The notes: generated by a model from the sequence alone, not told the origin. A stretch of 64,000 nt of DNA from Oscillatoriaceae cyanobacterium M33_DOE_052 (GCA_015296065.1 DVDU01000201.1:1-64000), one strand, 5' to 3'; counted from the first letter of the stretch, positions 33,521 to 43,036 are shown. Program-made: numbers and translations.

Positions 33521-34993
33521 TTAGGGATTGAGGGGTAGCTGAGTCAAGTCAATATTAAATTTATCTACCAGAGAGGTAACAACGAGAGTAGTTTCTGGTG
33601 TAGTGCCATGAATTTGGGCAATTTTGAGAGAATTAACCAGCACTGGGAGAGCAAAATCTTCATCGAGCTGTTGTAGCAGAGTATCGATCAGCGCTTCTGA
33701 GTCCGAGTGCGCCGCGATCGCTGCCACAGAAGCCGCCGTAAAATTCAAAAATGCCAACTCTGCCGCCACTTCCTCACGGGATTTATGGGGATGAGCCCCC
33801 AAAATCAATCGCACCAAAATTTCCGCCGCGATCGCCTCTTGACTCAACACCTCTTCTAGGTATTTATCACTCTCCTCGATCGCCGCCGCCAAATTTTCCT
33901 CCCCCCACATTTGACTATCCTGTTGCTCATAAAAGCGACAGGCAGCATGTCCGATGGCGTAAGTTATGGCCGCATTGGCACTAGCGCCGATGGCCGAACC
34001 TACCACCGGAGCGCCACGCAGCAAACCAGCACCCAATTCGATCGCGTGAACACCACCCATTCCAATACTAAAAATCGCCAAAACTTCTGGCTTCCGCTCT
34101 GGCGCCTTTAAATCCAGTCCATAGGCGCCAGCGATTTGATACACCATTTCCGCTTGTAATGCCATCACCGACCCCAAATCCACCGCCAACGCTGCCACCG
34201 CCGCTCCCGGCAAGATACTGCAAGCCAATCCCATACTGCCGCTGTAAATTGACTTTTCCACCATCAGGCGGTGCGCGATTTGCTGAGGAGTTTCTTCGGG
34301 ATACTGCTCAATTAGCTTTGTTAAAGCCGTTTGGGCTTTCACCAAATCTACGGAATCGATCGCATTTGCCAGCACCGGACTATTAGTAGCAAATTCCGTC
34401 ACTTTGCTGAAAAAGTCACTAGCGCGGTCTGCCGCCACCCCCAAAGTGCCGCCGATCGTCACCGCCGTATCCGCCACCGCCTTCCCCACATCAGAAGCCG
34501 CCGCCCCCAAAGTGCCGCCGATCGTCACCGCCGTATCCGCCACCGTCTTCCCCAAATCAGAAGCCGCCGCCGCAATGGACGCCGACAGCTTACCCAAAGT
34601 CTGCCAAGGGGTTTTACCACTCTCCGCTGTTTCTGTTGATAAAGCAGAATCCTCCGCCGCTTCCGACTCCTGTGAGTCAGCGATCGGGAAATCTTCTGCC
34701 CTCAGAGGCTGCTCCCCGCCCTTTTCCTGCCAATAAATGCGTAAAGTTTTGATGAAGTTTAGTTGTCCAGTTTTCCGGATGTCCCGGACAGATGATATTA
34801 ATGCGGTGGGGGACACTGCCGTGTTGCCCTCGGACAGCGTTACCTCCAGCACCTGCTGATTGAGCGCCGCTCGCACAGAGATGCCCGGATCCTCAATAGA
34901 AAATTCGATCTGGTCGGCGATTCTCTCTGCCAGCGCTGCTGAGACTATATCCGGCTCTGTTTCAGCTTGCGTTAAATGCGGGTTGCTAGTCAT
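33521..34993 (-). CDS. EcsC/DUF697-like protein with 22-residue repeats (paralogue 1)
   Basis: A 490-residue protein. Residues 1-100 form a variable domain, followed by a linker and two copies of a 22-residue unit (SDVGKAVADTAVTIGGTLGA). A helical, glycine- and alanine-rich domain follows (about 215-385), with LPGAAVAALAVDLGSVMALQ, EMVYQIAGAYGLDL and IGMGGVHAIELGAGLLRG. These resemble EcsC/DUF697-type membrane-associating helical domains. A C-terminal helical bundle of about 110 residues resembles tellurite-resistance TerB folds. The assignment is tentative. The ATG at 34993 is chosen over a TTG two codons earlier. The next gene is its paralogue. Confidence 0.65.
   Translation of the reverse strand: MTSNPHLTQAETEPDIVSAALAERIADQIEFSIEDPGISVRAALNQQVLEVTLSEGNTAVSPTALISSVRDIRKTGQLNFIKTLRIYWQEKGGEQPLRAEDFPIADSQESEAAEDSALSTETAESGKTPWQTLGKLSASIAAAASDLGKTVADTAVTIGGTLGAAASDVGKAVADTAVTIGGTLGVAADRASDFFSKVTEFATNSPVLANAIDSVDLVKAQTALTKLIEQYPEETPQQIAHRLMVEKSIYSGSMGLACSILPGAAVAALAVDLGSVMALQAEMVYQIAGAYGLDLKAPERKPEVLAIFSIGMGGVHAIELGAGLLRGAPVVGSAIGASANAAITYAIGHAACRFYEQQDSQMWGEENLAAAIEESDKYLEEVLSQEAIAAEILVRLILGAHPHKSREEVAAELAFLNFTAASVAAIAAHSDSEALIDTLLQQLDEDFALPVLVNSLKIAQIHGTTPETTLVVTSLVDKFNIDLTQLPLNP
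34443..34572. repeat. 66-bp tandem repeat (two copies) inside paralogue 1
   Basis: AAAGTGCCGCCGATCGTCAC begins at 34443 and again at 34509, exactly 66 bp apart. The two copies are nearly identical and encode the 22-residue unit. The same period is found in paralogue 2. Confidence 0.9.
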
Positions 34994-35311
34994 TGGCAAT
35001 AGGTTGATGTGGGAACTATTCAGTAACTGGTCAGGCTAGATTATACCAGCTAATCGTTTTTTTCGCAAGAGGAGAAAATATTGCGAATCATTGCCAATCT
35101 GAGAACTTATGAGGGATAAGGAGGTTATATAGCAGTACCCAGTTTAGTGCCGACAAAATCTTAAATATCTGGGCAAGTCAAGGCGGGCTTACGTTGTCCA
35201 TATGGATAAATATGGCAAAAAGGGATAATTTTCTCTGACAATTAACTGGGCATAGATGTTTGACATTTTCTCCCCCAAGTTGGGGACAACTTTTCATCAT
35301 CACCCCAAGGA
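34994..35311. other. gap between EcsC-like paralogues
   Basis: About 318 bp with no credible gene. It is AT-rich near the left end and contains a small CCCCCAAGTTGGGG hairpin at 35273-35286 in the position of a weak terminator for the upstream minus-strand gene. No member of the large repeat families was seen here. Confidence 0.5.
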
Positions 35312-36838
35312 TCAGACTGAGCCGGGTAGCTGAGTCAAGTCAATATTGAATTTGCGCACCAAGGAGGCCACCACGATCGTAGTTTCTGGTGTGCTGCCAT
35401 GAATTTGGGCAATTTTCAGACAGTTAACCAGCACGGGAAGCGCAAAATCGGCATCAAGTTGCTGCAGCAGAGTATCGAGCGGTGCTTGTGAGTCGGAGTG
35501 CGCTGCGATCGCCGCCATAGAAGCCGCCGTAAAATTCAAAGATGCCAACTCCGCCGCCACTTCCTCACCGGATTTATGGGGATGAGCCACTAAAATCAAT
35601 CGCACCAAAATTTCCGCTGCTATCGCTTCTTGATTCAGAGCCGCTTCGAGATATTTCTCACTTTCCTCCTGCGCCGCCGCCAAATTTTCTTGCCCCCACA
35701 TTTGACCATCCTGCTGCTCATAAAAGCTACAGGCGGCATGTCCAAGAGCATAAGTCATAGCCGCATTGGCACTAGCGCCGATCGCCCCTCCCACCATAGG
35801 CGCCGTGCGCCACAAGCGAGCGCCCAATTCGATCGCGTGAACACCACCCATACCAATCCCAAAAATCGCCAACACTTCCCGCTTCCGGTTCGGGGCCATT
35901 AAATCCATGCCATAGGCGCCAGCGATTTGATACACCATTTCCGCTTGCAATGTCGCCACCGCCACCATATCCAGCGCCAGAGTTGCCAATGCCACTCCCG
36001 GCAATATGCTAGTTGCCAGTCCAATACCGCCGCTGTAAATCGACTTTTCCACCATCAGACGGTGAGCGATTTGCCGGGGAGTTTCCGTCGGATACTGCTC
36101 AATTAGCTTTTTTAAAGCCGTTTCGGCATTCACCAAATCCACCGAGTCCATTGCACGGGACAAGATAGGACTATTTAGCGCCAAGTCCGTAACTTGGCTC
36201 AAAAAGTCACCAGCACTGCCAGCAGCGGCCCCCAAAGTACCGCCAATATTCATAGCCGTATCACTCACCGCCTTGCCTGCATGAGAAGTCGCCGCCGTGA
36301 GATTGCCGCCGATCGTCATGGCCGTATCACTCACCGCCTTGCCCACATGAGAAGTCGCCGCCGTGAGATTGCCGCCAATATTCATAGCCGTATCACTCAC
36401 CGCCTTGCCTGCATTAGAAGTCGCCGCCGCAACAGACGCCGACAGCTTACCCAACATTTGCCAGGGATTGTTCCCAGCCGCCTCTGTTTCTGTGGTTGAC
36501 GAGGCAGCATTCCCCTGGGCTTCGGTGAGCGAGAATTCTTCTCTCCGGGAGGGAGCCTCCCCAGCCTTTTCCTGCCAATAAATTCGCAAAGTTTTGATAA
36601 AGTTTAGTTGCAAAGTTTTGCACAGGTCACGGACAGATGTTATTAATGTGGTAGGGGACACTGCCGTGTTTCCCGGAGTCAGCGTTATCTCCAGCACCTG
36701 CTGATTGATGGCGGCACTGACGGAGATAGCGGGATGCTGAAGAGAAGATTGGAGATAGTTGGTGATTGTCTCTGCCAGGGCTGCTGTAAGTCTATCATGC
36801 TCAGTTGCATCTGGCGTCAAATGTGGCTGGCTAGTCAT
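35312..36838 (-). CDS. EcsC/DUF697-like protein with 22-residue repeats (paralogue 2)
   Basis: A 508-residue paralogue of the downstream gene, co-oriented and 318 bp away. The start MTSQPHLTPDATEHDRL and the core SGGIGLATSILPGVALATLA, EMVYQIAGAYGMDL and FGIGMGGVHAIELGARLWRT align without gaps to paralogue 1. The main difference is three copies of the 22-residue unit (SHVGKAVSDTAMTIGGNLTA) instead of two, which explains most of the extra length. The function is unknown; the repeats look like an amphipathic, possibly membrane-lying, helix. Confidence 0.65.
   Translation of the reverse strand: MTSQPHLTPDATEHDRLTAALAETITNYLQSSLQHPAISVSAAINQQVLEITLTPGNTAVSPTTLITSVRDLCKTLQLNFIKTLRIYWQEKAGEAPSRREEFSLTEAQGNAASSTTETEAAGNNPWQMLGKLSASVAAATSNAGKAVSDTAMNIGGNLTAATSHVGKAVSDTAMTIGGNLTAATSHAGKAVSDTAMNIGGTLGAAAGSAGDFLSQVTDLALNSPILSRAMDSVDLVNAETALKKLIEQYPTETPRQIAHRLMVEKSIYSGGIGLATSILPGVALATLALDMVAVATLQAEMVYQIAGAYGMDLMAPNRKREVLAIFGIGMGGVHAIELGARLWRTAPMVGGAIGASANAAMTYALGHAACSFYEQQDGQMWGQENLAAAQEESEKYLEAALNQEAIAAEILVRLILVAHPHKSGEEVAAELASLNFTAASMAAIAAHSDSQAPLDTLLQQLDADFALPVLVNCLKIAQIHGSTPETTIVVASLVRKFNIDLTQLPGSV
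36239..36436. repeat. 66-bp tandem repeat (three copies) inside paralogue 2
   Basis: Copies begin at 36239, 36305 and 36371 with an exact 66-bp period. Copies 1 and 3 share CGCCAATATTCATAGCC while copy 2 reads CGCCGATCGTCATGGCC. The unequal number relative to paralogue 1 suggests expansion or loss by recombination. Confidence 0.9.
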
Positions 36839-36989
36839 TAGGAGTTGATGTCAGAATTATTGCCAAAAGTTTCAACAGCGATTATATCACATCATCAAGT
36901 GTTGGCAATCCGAGAAAATACTTAAAATTTGGGTTGGGGGTTCGGCTGCTCAACTGACCAATGATTAATGACTAAGGACTTTCTGACAA

Positions 36990-37868
36990 ATGACAAAGGA
37001 TAATTTGAGATTAGAATTAACAGGGGATGGTTCTTTTACTTTTTTCTCGCCGGAGTTTGGGGAAACTTTTCACAGTCACCACGGCGCCCGCCAGGAGGCA
37101 GAGTTAAAATTTGTCGAGCCTACCCAGTTGAGAGTAACCGCTCACAAACCAGTAGTGCGGCTGTTGGATGTGTGTTACGGTTTGGGTTACAATACAGCAG
37201 CAGCAATAGCAGCAATTTGGGAGGTGAATCCTGATTGTAAAGTAGATTGGGTAGGATTAGAGTTAGACCCGGATGTGGCCAAACAAGCGATCGCCCACCA
37301 CCTACTCGCACAGTGGCCGCCACCTTTACCGGAATTACTGGGGGAGCTAGTAGAAAATCAAGTTTTGCAGACAAAAAATATCACTGCTCGCCTATTGGTG
37401 GGGGACGCTCGGCAAACGATCGAGCAGGTGGTGGCATCCGGCTTCAAAGCAGATGCCATTTTTCTCGACCCCTTTTCCCCCCCCAAATGCCCCCAGTTGT
37501 GGACGGTAGAATTTTTGGGATTAGTCGCCCAGTGCCTCGGTTCAACGGGGAGACTGGCCACCTATTCCTGCTCAGCGGCGGTGCGGGTGGCGTTAATGGC
37601 AGCGGGATTGCGGGTGGGTTCAACGCCGCCAGTGGGAAGAAGATCGCCCGGGACAGTTGCCAGCTTCATGGATAATGGCTTACCACCGCTATCCCAGCAA
37701 GAACTGGAACATTTACAAACCCGAGCTGCTATTCCCTACCGTGACCCAAACCTGTGCGATGAAGCGGCAGCGATCGTCCACCGGCGGCAAATAGAGCAGC
37801 AGGCATCTGCTCTCGAACCAACTGGGATCTGGAAAAAACGCCATCAGTTGCCCCTATCAACGTGGTAA
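36990..37868 (+). CDS. MnmC-like (DUF752) tRNA methyltransferase domain protein
   Basis: A 292-residue SAM-dependent methyltransferase resembling the MnmC methylase domain, which makes the final methylation of the 5-methylaminomethyl group on tRNA wobble uridine. Landmarks are DGSFTFFSPEFGETFHSHHGA, LLDVCYGLGYNTAAAI (SAM loop), AIFLDPFSPPKCPQLWT and GRRSPGTVASF. The FAD oxidase domain of E. coli MnmC is absent, as is common in cyanobacteria. The first codons ATGACAAAGGA coincide with GACAAATGACAAAGG repeat sequence, so the repeat may supply the start codon. Confidence 0.85.
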   Translation: MTKDNLRLELTGDGSFTFFSPEFGETFHSHHGARQEAELKFVEPTQLRVTAHKPVVRLLDVCYGLGYNTAAAIAAIWEVNPDCKVDWVGLELDPDVAKQAIAHHLLAQWPPPLPELLGELVENQVLQTKNITARLLVGDARQTIEQVVASGFKADAIFLDPFSPPKCPQLWTVEFLGLVAQCLGSTGRLATYSCSAAVRVALMAAGLRVGSTPPVGRRSPGTVASFMDNGLPPLSQQELEHLQTRAAIPYRDPNLCDEAAAIVHRRQIEQQASALEPTGIWKKRHQLPLSTW

Positions 37869-38085
37869 TATAGAGGGTGTTTATATTTCCTCGTTATATA
37901 TTGCCGATTAAGCAATAACCCAGCGGTGTGATAGCCAACCCCAGGGTCATGCCATCATTATAAGTAAAAATATCTCCAGAACAATGAGAAAAATAGTGGC
38001 TTTTTCTCCTTCGTAATTGGCAATAAATCTTAGCAATATATTGGCCAATCGTAGAGTTTGAAATGTCATAAAATTAAGGGGTTGA

Positions 38086-39123
38086 ATGGTGAACGTGTTT
38101 GATACAGAAAGGTCAAAAATCTTGGTTGTTGACGACCATCCCGCCAGCCGGATGACCGCCGTGGCTCTTTTGTCCGTGGAAGGGTACGAAATCTTAGAAG
38201 CCGATTCGGGACCAGCAGCCCTCGCCCAAGTCAAAGAAGCCAATCCCGATGTGATTCTCCTGGATGTGATGATGCCGGGAATGGATGGATTTGAGGTATG
38301 TCGTCGCCTGAAACAAGAAGAGGGCACTCGCTTGATTCCGATCATATTCATTACCGCTCTCAACGACCGGCGATCGCGCATCCGAGGTATCGAAGCGGGT
38401 GGCGATGACTTCCTCACCAAACCATTCGACCACTTAGAACTTTCCGCCCGCGTCAAATCTTTAGTGCGGCAAAAACGCCTTAACGAAGACCTCGACCACG
38501 CCGAACAGGTCTTATTTTCCATCGCCAGAACGATCGAAAGCCGCGACCCCAACACCGGCGACCACTGCGATCGGCTCGTAGATTGGGGCAAAGCCTTTGG
38601 CGAATATCTCGGACTCTCCCGGCCCGACATTCGGGATTTAATGTGGGGAGCATACCTGCACGATATCGGCAAAGTCGGCATTCCCGATAGCGTCCTCCTC
38701 AAAAGGGGCCCCCTCACCCCCGAAGAATGGGTAATTATGAAACAGCACGTCATCATCGGCGAGCAAATCTGCAAACCCCTGCGTACCATGAGGGGTGTCA
38801 TCCCCATCATCCGCTACCACCACGAACGCTGGGACGGTTCCGGCTATCCCGACGGTCTCATCGGTCCAGAAATTCCCCTCCTCGCCCAAGTCTTTCAAAC
38901 CATAGACATCTACGACGCCCTCACCAGCGAACGTCCCTACAAAAATGCCTACTCTCCCGAACAAGCCTTGCAAATCATGGCCGAAGAAACCACCAAAGGA
39001 TGGCGCAACCCCAAACTCATAGAAACCTTCAGCCAATTTATCCACTCCACCATTAGCGGCACCAACCACCCGATCGTCCAGAACGGTCAAATAGCCGTCT
39101 CCAAAGCATCTGCAGTGGGTTGA
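38086..39123 (+). CDS. response regulator with HD-GYP domain
   Basis: A 345-residue two-domain protein. The receiver domain (about residues 1-130) has the phospho-acceptor aspartate D60 in VILLDVMMPGMDGFEV and the lysine in FLTKPFD. The HD-GYP domain (about 145-325) shows LHDIGKVGIPDSVL and HHERWDGSGYPDGL, the metal-binding and GYP signatures of cyclic-di-GMP phosphodiesterases. It is predicted to lower c-di-GMP when phosphorylated. AAGGGG precedes the ATG. No histidine kinase gene is adjacent. Confidence 0.93.
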   Translation: MVNVFDTERSKILVVDDHPASRMTAVALLSVEGYEILEADSGPAALAQVKEANPDVILLDVMMPGMDGFEVCRRLKQEEGTRLIPIIFITALNDRRSRIRGIEAGGDDFLTKPFDHLELSARVKSLVRQKRLNEDLDHAEQVLFSIARTIESRDPNTGDHCDRLVDWGKAFGEYLGLSRPDIRDLMWGAYLHDIGKVGIPDSVLLKRGPLTPEEWVIMKQHVIIGEQICKPLRTMRGVIPIIRYHHERWDGSGYPDGLIGPEIPLLAQVFQTIDIYDALTSERPYKNAYSPEQALQIMAEETTKGWRNPKLIETFSQFIHSTISGTNHPIVQNGQIAVSKASAVG

Positions 39124-39228
39124 GCCCCCCAGGAGGGACAAATATCCCAATAGGAGCAGCACTGACTAGGTAAAGAACAGACCAAAAAGCGCGGTAAAAT
39201 CCGGTGGAGTAAACCGGCTGAGAACAAA

Positions 39229-40587
39229 ATGGTAGCAGTAGCGATTTTAGCGGCTGGACGCGGCACCCGCATGAAGTCAGACCTACCCAAGGTATTGCAT
39301 GACTTGGGAGGAAGAACCCTTGTAGCGCGAGTGCTAGATAGTCTTTCAGAAATTCAGCCATCCCGACGCCTAGTAATCATCGGTTATCGGGGTGAGTTAG
39401 TCCGAGCCGTCTTGCAATCATCTCCTGAGTTGGAGTTTGTCGAACAGACCCAACAACTAGGCACAGGTCACGCCATCCAACAACTACTCCCCCACCTCAA
39501 AGGATTTAGCGGGGATTTGTTGGTACTCAACGGCGATGTCCCCCTGTTGCGCCCCCAAACCATCGAAATGCTGCTGGCGACACATCAAGAAAACAAAAAT
39601 GCCGCCACTATCCTCACGGCTCACCTTCCCAACCCCAAAGGATACGGACGGGTGTTTTGTGATGGTCAAAATCGGCTGCAGCAAATCGTAGAAGACCGAG
39701 ACTGTACTGCAGCACAGAAGCAAAATCACCGCATCAATGCTGGGGTTTACTGCTTCCACTGGCCAGATTTGGAACAAGTTTTGCCCAATCTCAAAGCGGA
39801 AAACGACCAGCAGGAATATTACCTCACTGATGCGGTAAACTTCCTCAAACCAGTGATGGTGATGGATGTGGAAGATTATCAGGAAATTCTCGGCATTAAC
39901 GATCGCAAGCAACTGGCCACCGCTTACGATATCCTCCAAGACCGAGTGAAAGATAAATGGATGGCCGCTGGGGTGACTTTAATTGACCCCAATAGCATCA
40001 CCATCGATGATACGGTTGACCTCGCTCCCGATGTCACCATTGAACCCCAAACCCACCTGCGGGGTAATACCAAAATAGAGGCCAGCAGCCACATCGGACC
40101 AGGGAGCTTGATTGAAAACAGCCACTTGGGCGCCAATACCAGAGTATTTTACTCCGTAGTTTCTGATAGCACCGTGGCCGCAGGCACCACCATCGGACCT
40201 TACGCCCATCTGCGCGGTCATGCCAGCATTGGCGAGGGTTGTCGGGTGGGTAACTTTGTCGAAGTTAAAAATACCACGATCGGTTCCCACACCAACGTAG
40301 CGCACCTCTCCTACTTGGGAGATGCCACCCTTGGGGAAAAAGTCAACATCGGCGCTGGTACTATCACCGCCAACTATGATGGTGTCAACAAACATCAAAC
40401 CCACATCGGTAACGGGAGCAAAACTGGTGCTAATAGTGTCCTCGTTGCCCCAGTTACGATTGGTAACAACGTCACTATTGCCGCTGGTAGCGCCATCACC
40501 GAAGATGTGCCCGATGATTCTTTAGCTATTGGTCGGGCTCGACAAGTAATTAAACCCGGTTGGCGTTTGAAACCTAACAGCGACTAA
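39229..40587 (+). CDS. glmU: bifunctional UDP-N-acetylglucosamine pyrophosphorylase / glucosamine-1-phosphate acetyltransferase GlmU
   Basis: A 452-residue enzyme making UDP-GlcNAc for cell wall and glycans. The uridylyltransferase domain begins with [18 protein letters not shown] and has GTGHAIQQ and LNGDVPLL. The C-terminal left-handed beta-helix acetyltransferase domain shows hexapeptide repeats such as [17 protein letters not shown] and [11 protein letters not shown]. Length and order are normal. It lies 105 bp after the HD-GYP regulator. Confidence 0.97.
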   Translation: MVAVAILAAGRGTRMKSDLPKVLHDLGGRTLVARVLDSLSEIQPSRRLVIIGYRGELVRAVLQSSPELEFVEQTQQLGTGHAIQQLLPHLKGFSGDLLVLNGDVPLLRPQTIEMLLATHQENKNAATILTAHLPNPKGYGRVFCDGQNRLQQIVEDRDCTAAQKQNHRINAGVYCFHWPDLEQVLPNLKAENDQQEYYLTDAVNFLKPVMVMDVEDYQEILGINDRKQLATAYDILQDRVKDKWMAAGVTLIDPNSITIDDTVDLAPDVTIEPQTHLRGNTKIEASSHIGPGSLIENSHLGANTRVFYSVVSDSTVAAGTTIGPYAHLRGHASIGEGCRVGNFVEVKNTTIGSHTNVAHLSYLGDATLGEKVNIGAGTITANYDGVNKHQTHIGNGSKTGANSVLVAPVTIGNNVTIAAGSAITEDVPDDSLAIGRARQVIKPGWRLKPNSD

Positions 40588-40593
40588 GCCATT

Positions 40594-40690
40594 TGTCATT
40601 TGTCAAAAGTCCTTGGTCATTTGTCCTTTGTTCTTCATCCAAATGAAGATATTCTCATACAAGGGACAAGTGACCAATGACAAATGACCA
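40594..40690. repeat. GTCATTTGTC / GACAAATGAC inverted repeat
   Basis: GTCATTTGTC-type units (40595-40630) face GACAAGTGACCAATGACAAA (40664-40683), a long imperfect inverted repeat between the convergent glmU and isoaspartyl peptidase genes. Confidence 0.8.
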
Positions 40691-40692
40691 AC

Positions 40693-41625
40693 TTAAACGA
40701 TAAACACTTGGGGTTCTGGTCCGGCTTCTAAACTATCTCCCCGACTCACACCGTCGTGAAAAGCGGCGAGGATAACTTCGCTGGTTTTGCCCCAGCCGAT
40801 CGCGCCGGTAGCATCAAGAGCGATCGCGCCTAAATCTCGATTTCGGGACTGGGCCTCTGCAAACGATCGCGCCAAAGACTCGCGCAAAGACAAACCATCC
40901 GTCACCCGCACCACAATTTTGGCCGCCAAACACTCATCGAGAATATCCTCGCCAATACCCGTACAGCTTACCCCAGCGTTAGCATTAGCATAATTCCCCG
41001 CAGGCGTCGCCGAATCACTCACCCGTCCGATGCGTTCAAAACCCTTACCCCCAGTAGAAGTCCCCGCCGCCAAGCGACCCATACTATCCAACGCCACGAC
41101 TCCGATCGTCCCTCTCCCCGCCGACTCCGACACCACATCCGCCATCTTCCGGTTGAAATTATCAGAACGATCGGCCAGCCACTCCTGAAAACGTTGGTCC
41201 GTCAGCGGATCGTAAAGCGCTAAACGCAACTCCCGCACCAATTCCGCCGCTCCCAGGTCCGACAACACCCGATCGGGAGAAGTTTGTAAAAACTCCGCCA
41301 ACTCGATCGGATTTTGCACCCGCGAAACATTAATCACCCCACTAAAACGACTCGCCACCCCATCCATCAAAGACGCACTCATCCGGATCTGACCATCGGA
41401 CTGCAACACCGAACCCGTCCCCGCATTAAACAGCGGGTCATCCTCCAACATCCGACACCCCTGCACCACCGCATCTCGCGCCGCACATCCATCTAACAAC
41501 ATCCCATAAACCGCATCCACCACCTGATACAGAGACGATCGCACCACCTGAACCCCACCTTTTCCCTTCAGAGAGCTACCCGCCCCACCATGAATAATTA
41601 ACTTAGGTTGCACCTGTGACTCCAT
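40693..41625 (-). CDS. isoaspartyl peptidase / L-asparaginase (Ntn-hydrolase)
   Basis: A 310-residue plant-type asparaginase, which removes damaged isoaspartyl residues and hydrolyses asparagine. The protein is expected to self-cleave before the threonine in GRGTIGVVALDSMGRLAAGT (about residue 171), creating the catalytic N-terminal nucleophile. LIIHGGAGS at the N-terminus and TGIGEDILDECLAAKI in the beta subunit are typical. It has no signal peptide, so it acts in the cytosol. Confidence 0.93.
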   Translation of the reverse strand: MESQVQPKLIIHGGAGSSLKGKGGVQVVRSSLYQVVDAVYGMLLDGCAARDAVVQGCRMLEDDPLFNAGTGSVLQSDGQIRMSASLMDGVASRFSGVINVSRVQNPIELAEFLQTSPDRVLSDLGAAELVRELRLALYDPLTDQRFQEWLADRSDNFNRKMADVVSESAGRGTIGVVALDSMGRLAAGTSTGGKGFERIGRVSDSATPAGNYANANAGVSCTGIGEDILDECLAAKIVVRVTDGLSLRESLARSFAEAQSRNRDLGAIALDATGAIGWGKTSEVILAAFHDGVSRGDSLEAGPEPQVFIV

Positions 41626-41734
41626 CTTTACTGATATCGATCGTCATCAACCATATCATATTAATAAGCCGAAAAATCATCCCTTGAAAACCTGACTCTA
41701 ACTAACACCTTTCTTGTTTGAGCCCATATTGGTT

Positions 41735-41866
41735 AGTAGTTGGGCTTCAGCCCAAAGGTTAGTAGTTGGGCTTCAGCCCAAAAGTTCGTAGTTGAGCTTC
41801 AGCCCAAAAAGTTCGTAGTTGGGCTTCAGCCCAAATTCCGGAGGGCTAAAGCCCAACTACAAACCG
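41735..41866. repeat. tandem GGGCTTCAGCCC palindromic repeats
   Basis: Four directly repeated copies of TTAGTAGTTGGGCTTCAGCC or TTCGTAGTTGGGCTTCAGCC are followed by an inverted half ending GGGCTAAAGCCCAACTACAA. This is the densest array of the family in the window and lies in a gene-free gap (41626-41947) upstream of a toxin-antitoxin pair. Confidence 0.9.
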
Positions 41867-41947
41867 ATGATCATCCTGGCCAAATAGAGGTTTAAATGAT
41901 ATAATGATAATAGGCCGTCAAATCATCGCGGAAAAGGAGTCAAGCCC

Positions 41948-42199
41948 ATGACAGGAAAACCCCTAGAAATAGAAGGAACTTGGGAAGAAATACTCGCCCA
42001 TACAGCCAATCTCGCCGGACGCCGCGTCCGCCTCACCGTTCTCCCAGACGACCCCACCCCCCAATCACCAGAAAAACCGCCATTGTTTCGTCCTGCTTCC
42101 GGTCACTCTTTACTAAGACATGCGGGAACATGGGCTGGTGACGACTTGGAAGAATGCTTGCAGATAGTTTATGATAATCGTGGACCTCTGGAGTTTTAA
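41948..42199 (+). CDS. antitoxin of a second PIN-type toxin-antitoxin pair
   Basis: An 83-residue protein with EGTWEEILAHTANLAGRRVRL at the N-terminus and LLRHAGTWAGDDLEECLQIVYD at the C-terminus. This pattern is common in cyanobacterial antitoxins paired with PIN nucleases. AAGGAG lies 9 bases before the ATG. It precedes the toxin gene by 2 bp, giving tight coupling. The antitoxin label rests on this order and on recall of the pattern. Confidence 0.8.
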   Translation: MTGKPLEIEGTWEEILAHTANLAGRRVRLTVLPDDPTPQSPEKPPLFRPASGHSLLRHAGTWAGDDLEECLQIVYDNRGPLEF

Positions 42200-42201
42200 G
42201 C

Positions 42202-42651
42202 GTGTACCTACTCGATACCAACCACTGTAGCAGCATCATCCAAGGAGATGCTGCTGTAATACGTCGTGCTGCTGACGTGGTAGCACAAATGGCCACCTGC
42301 GTCATTGTGCAGGGAGAACTGCTTTTCATGGCATATAACTCCGAAAAAATGGATACCAATTTGGCGCGGGTGCAAATTTTTCTAGAAGATATTCGCATCT
42401 ATTTTATAGACCAAGAAACTGCCGATATTTATGGACAATTTAAGGCAGAAATCATCGAGCATTTTGGTCCAAAAGAAAAAAGTAAACGCCGCAGAACCCG
42501 GATTGAAAACTTGGGAATTGGGGAAAATGACCTATGGATTGCGGCGATTGCCTTGCGGAATAGACTAACTATTGTTTCTGCAGATAGCGATTTTCAGAGA
42601 ATGGCAGAAGTCAGGGAGTTAGCGTTGGAATCTTGGTTGTCAGTATCATAA
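42202..42651 (+). CDS. PIN domain toxin (VapC-like RNase)
   Basis: A 149-residue PIN protein starting with GTG. Acidic catalytic positions are visible in YLLDTNHCSSII, IVQGELLFMAY, IGENDLWIAAIAL and IVSADSDFQRM. The region FGPKEKSKRRRTRIENLG is a basic insertion typical of this subgroup. It should cleave RNA when not bound by the upstream antitoxin. Confidence 0.9.
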   Translation: MYLLDTNHCSSIIQGDAAVIRRAADVVAQMATCVIVQGELLFMAYNSEKMDTNLARVQIFLEDIRIYFIDQETADIYGQFKAEIIEHFGPKEKSKRRRTRIENLGIGENDLWIAAIALRNRLTIVSADSDFQRMAEVRELALESWLSVS

Positions 42652-42705
42652 ATTATCCCAACATTTAGGAAATTTAAAGCAACTAAATCTAAAAGAATTA
42701 TCTAG

Positions 42706-42867
42706 TTAAGCCTCGGATTTGGCTTGGTCACGGCGACGGCGACAGCGTTCAGAGCAGTATTTCACCTCATCCCATACTTTAGCCCATTTTTTGCGCCAGG
42801 TAAATGGTCTTTGACATACGGGGCAGATTTTTTCTGGTAAATCTGATTTAGATTTTTGGTGTCCCAT
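42706..42867 (-). CDS. DUF2256 domain zinc-ribbon-like protein
   Basis: A 53-residue basic protein with two CxxC-type pairs, KICPVCQRPFTWRKKW and VKYCSERCRRRRDQA, which fits DUF2256. It probably binds one zinc ion; no function is known for the family. I chose the internal ATG at 42865-42867 because upstream codons run into AT-rich sequence unlike the family. A GTAGGGTGGGCA palindromic element lies upstream. Confidence 0.82.
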   Translation of the reverse strand: MGHQKSKSDLPEKICPVCQRPFTWRKKWAKVWDEVKYCSERCRRRRDQAKSEA

Positions 42868-42934
42868 TGTAATTTTTATAGAAAATCTAATTAAATTTAA
42901 TATCAAAAAGCTGAACCACACAGAGAGGCAGATA

Positions 42935-43006
42935 GTAGGGTGGGCAGTGCCTGACCGAGCCGCACTCTTCATCACCAGTAGCAGGAGGAGGCACTGCCCA
43001 CCCTAC
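42935..43006. repeat. GTAGGGTGGGCA palindromic element
   Basis: Perfect 17-bp inverted arms GTAGGGTGGGCAGTGCC (42935-42951) and GGCACTGCCCACCCTAC (42990-43006) span 72 bp, close to the 74 bp of the related element at 21134-21207. It lies between two minus-strand genes. Confidence 0.85.
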
Positions 43007-43036
43007 AGAACTCTCTGTAATAAATTCAACCAGGAT

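Noticed and set aside
37947-38810. 287-codon minus-strand frame opposite the HD-GYP regulator
   Set aside because: It is a shadow of the strongly supported REC-HD-GYP gene, with low-quality composition rich in Ser and Arg.
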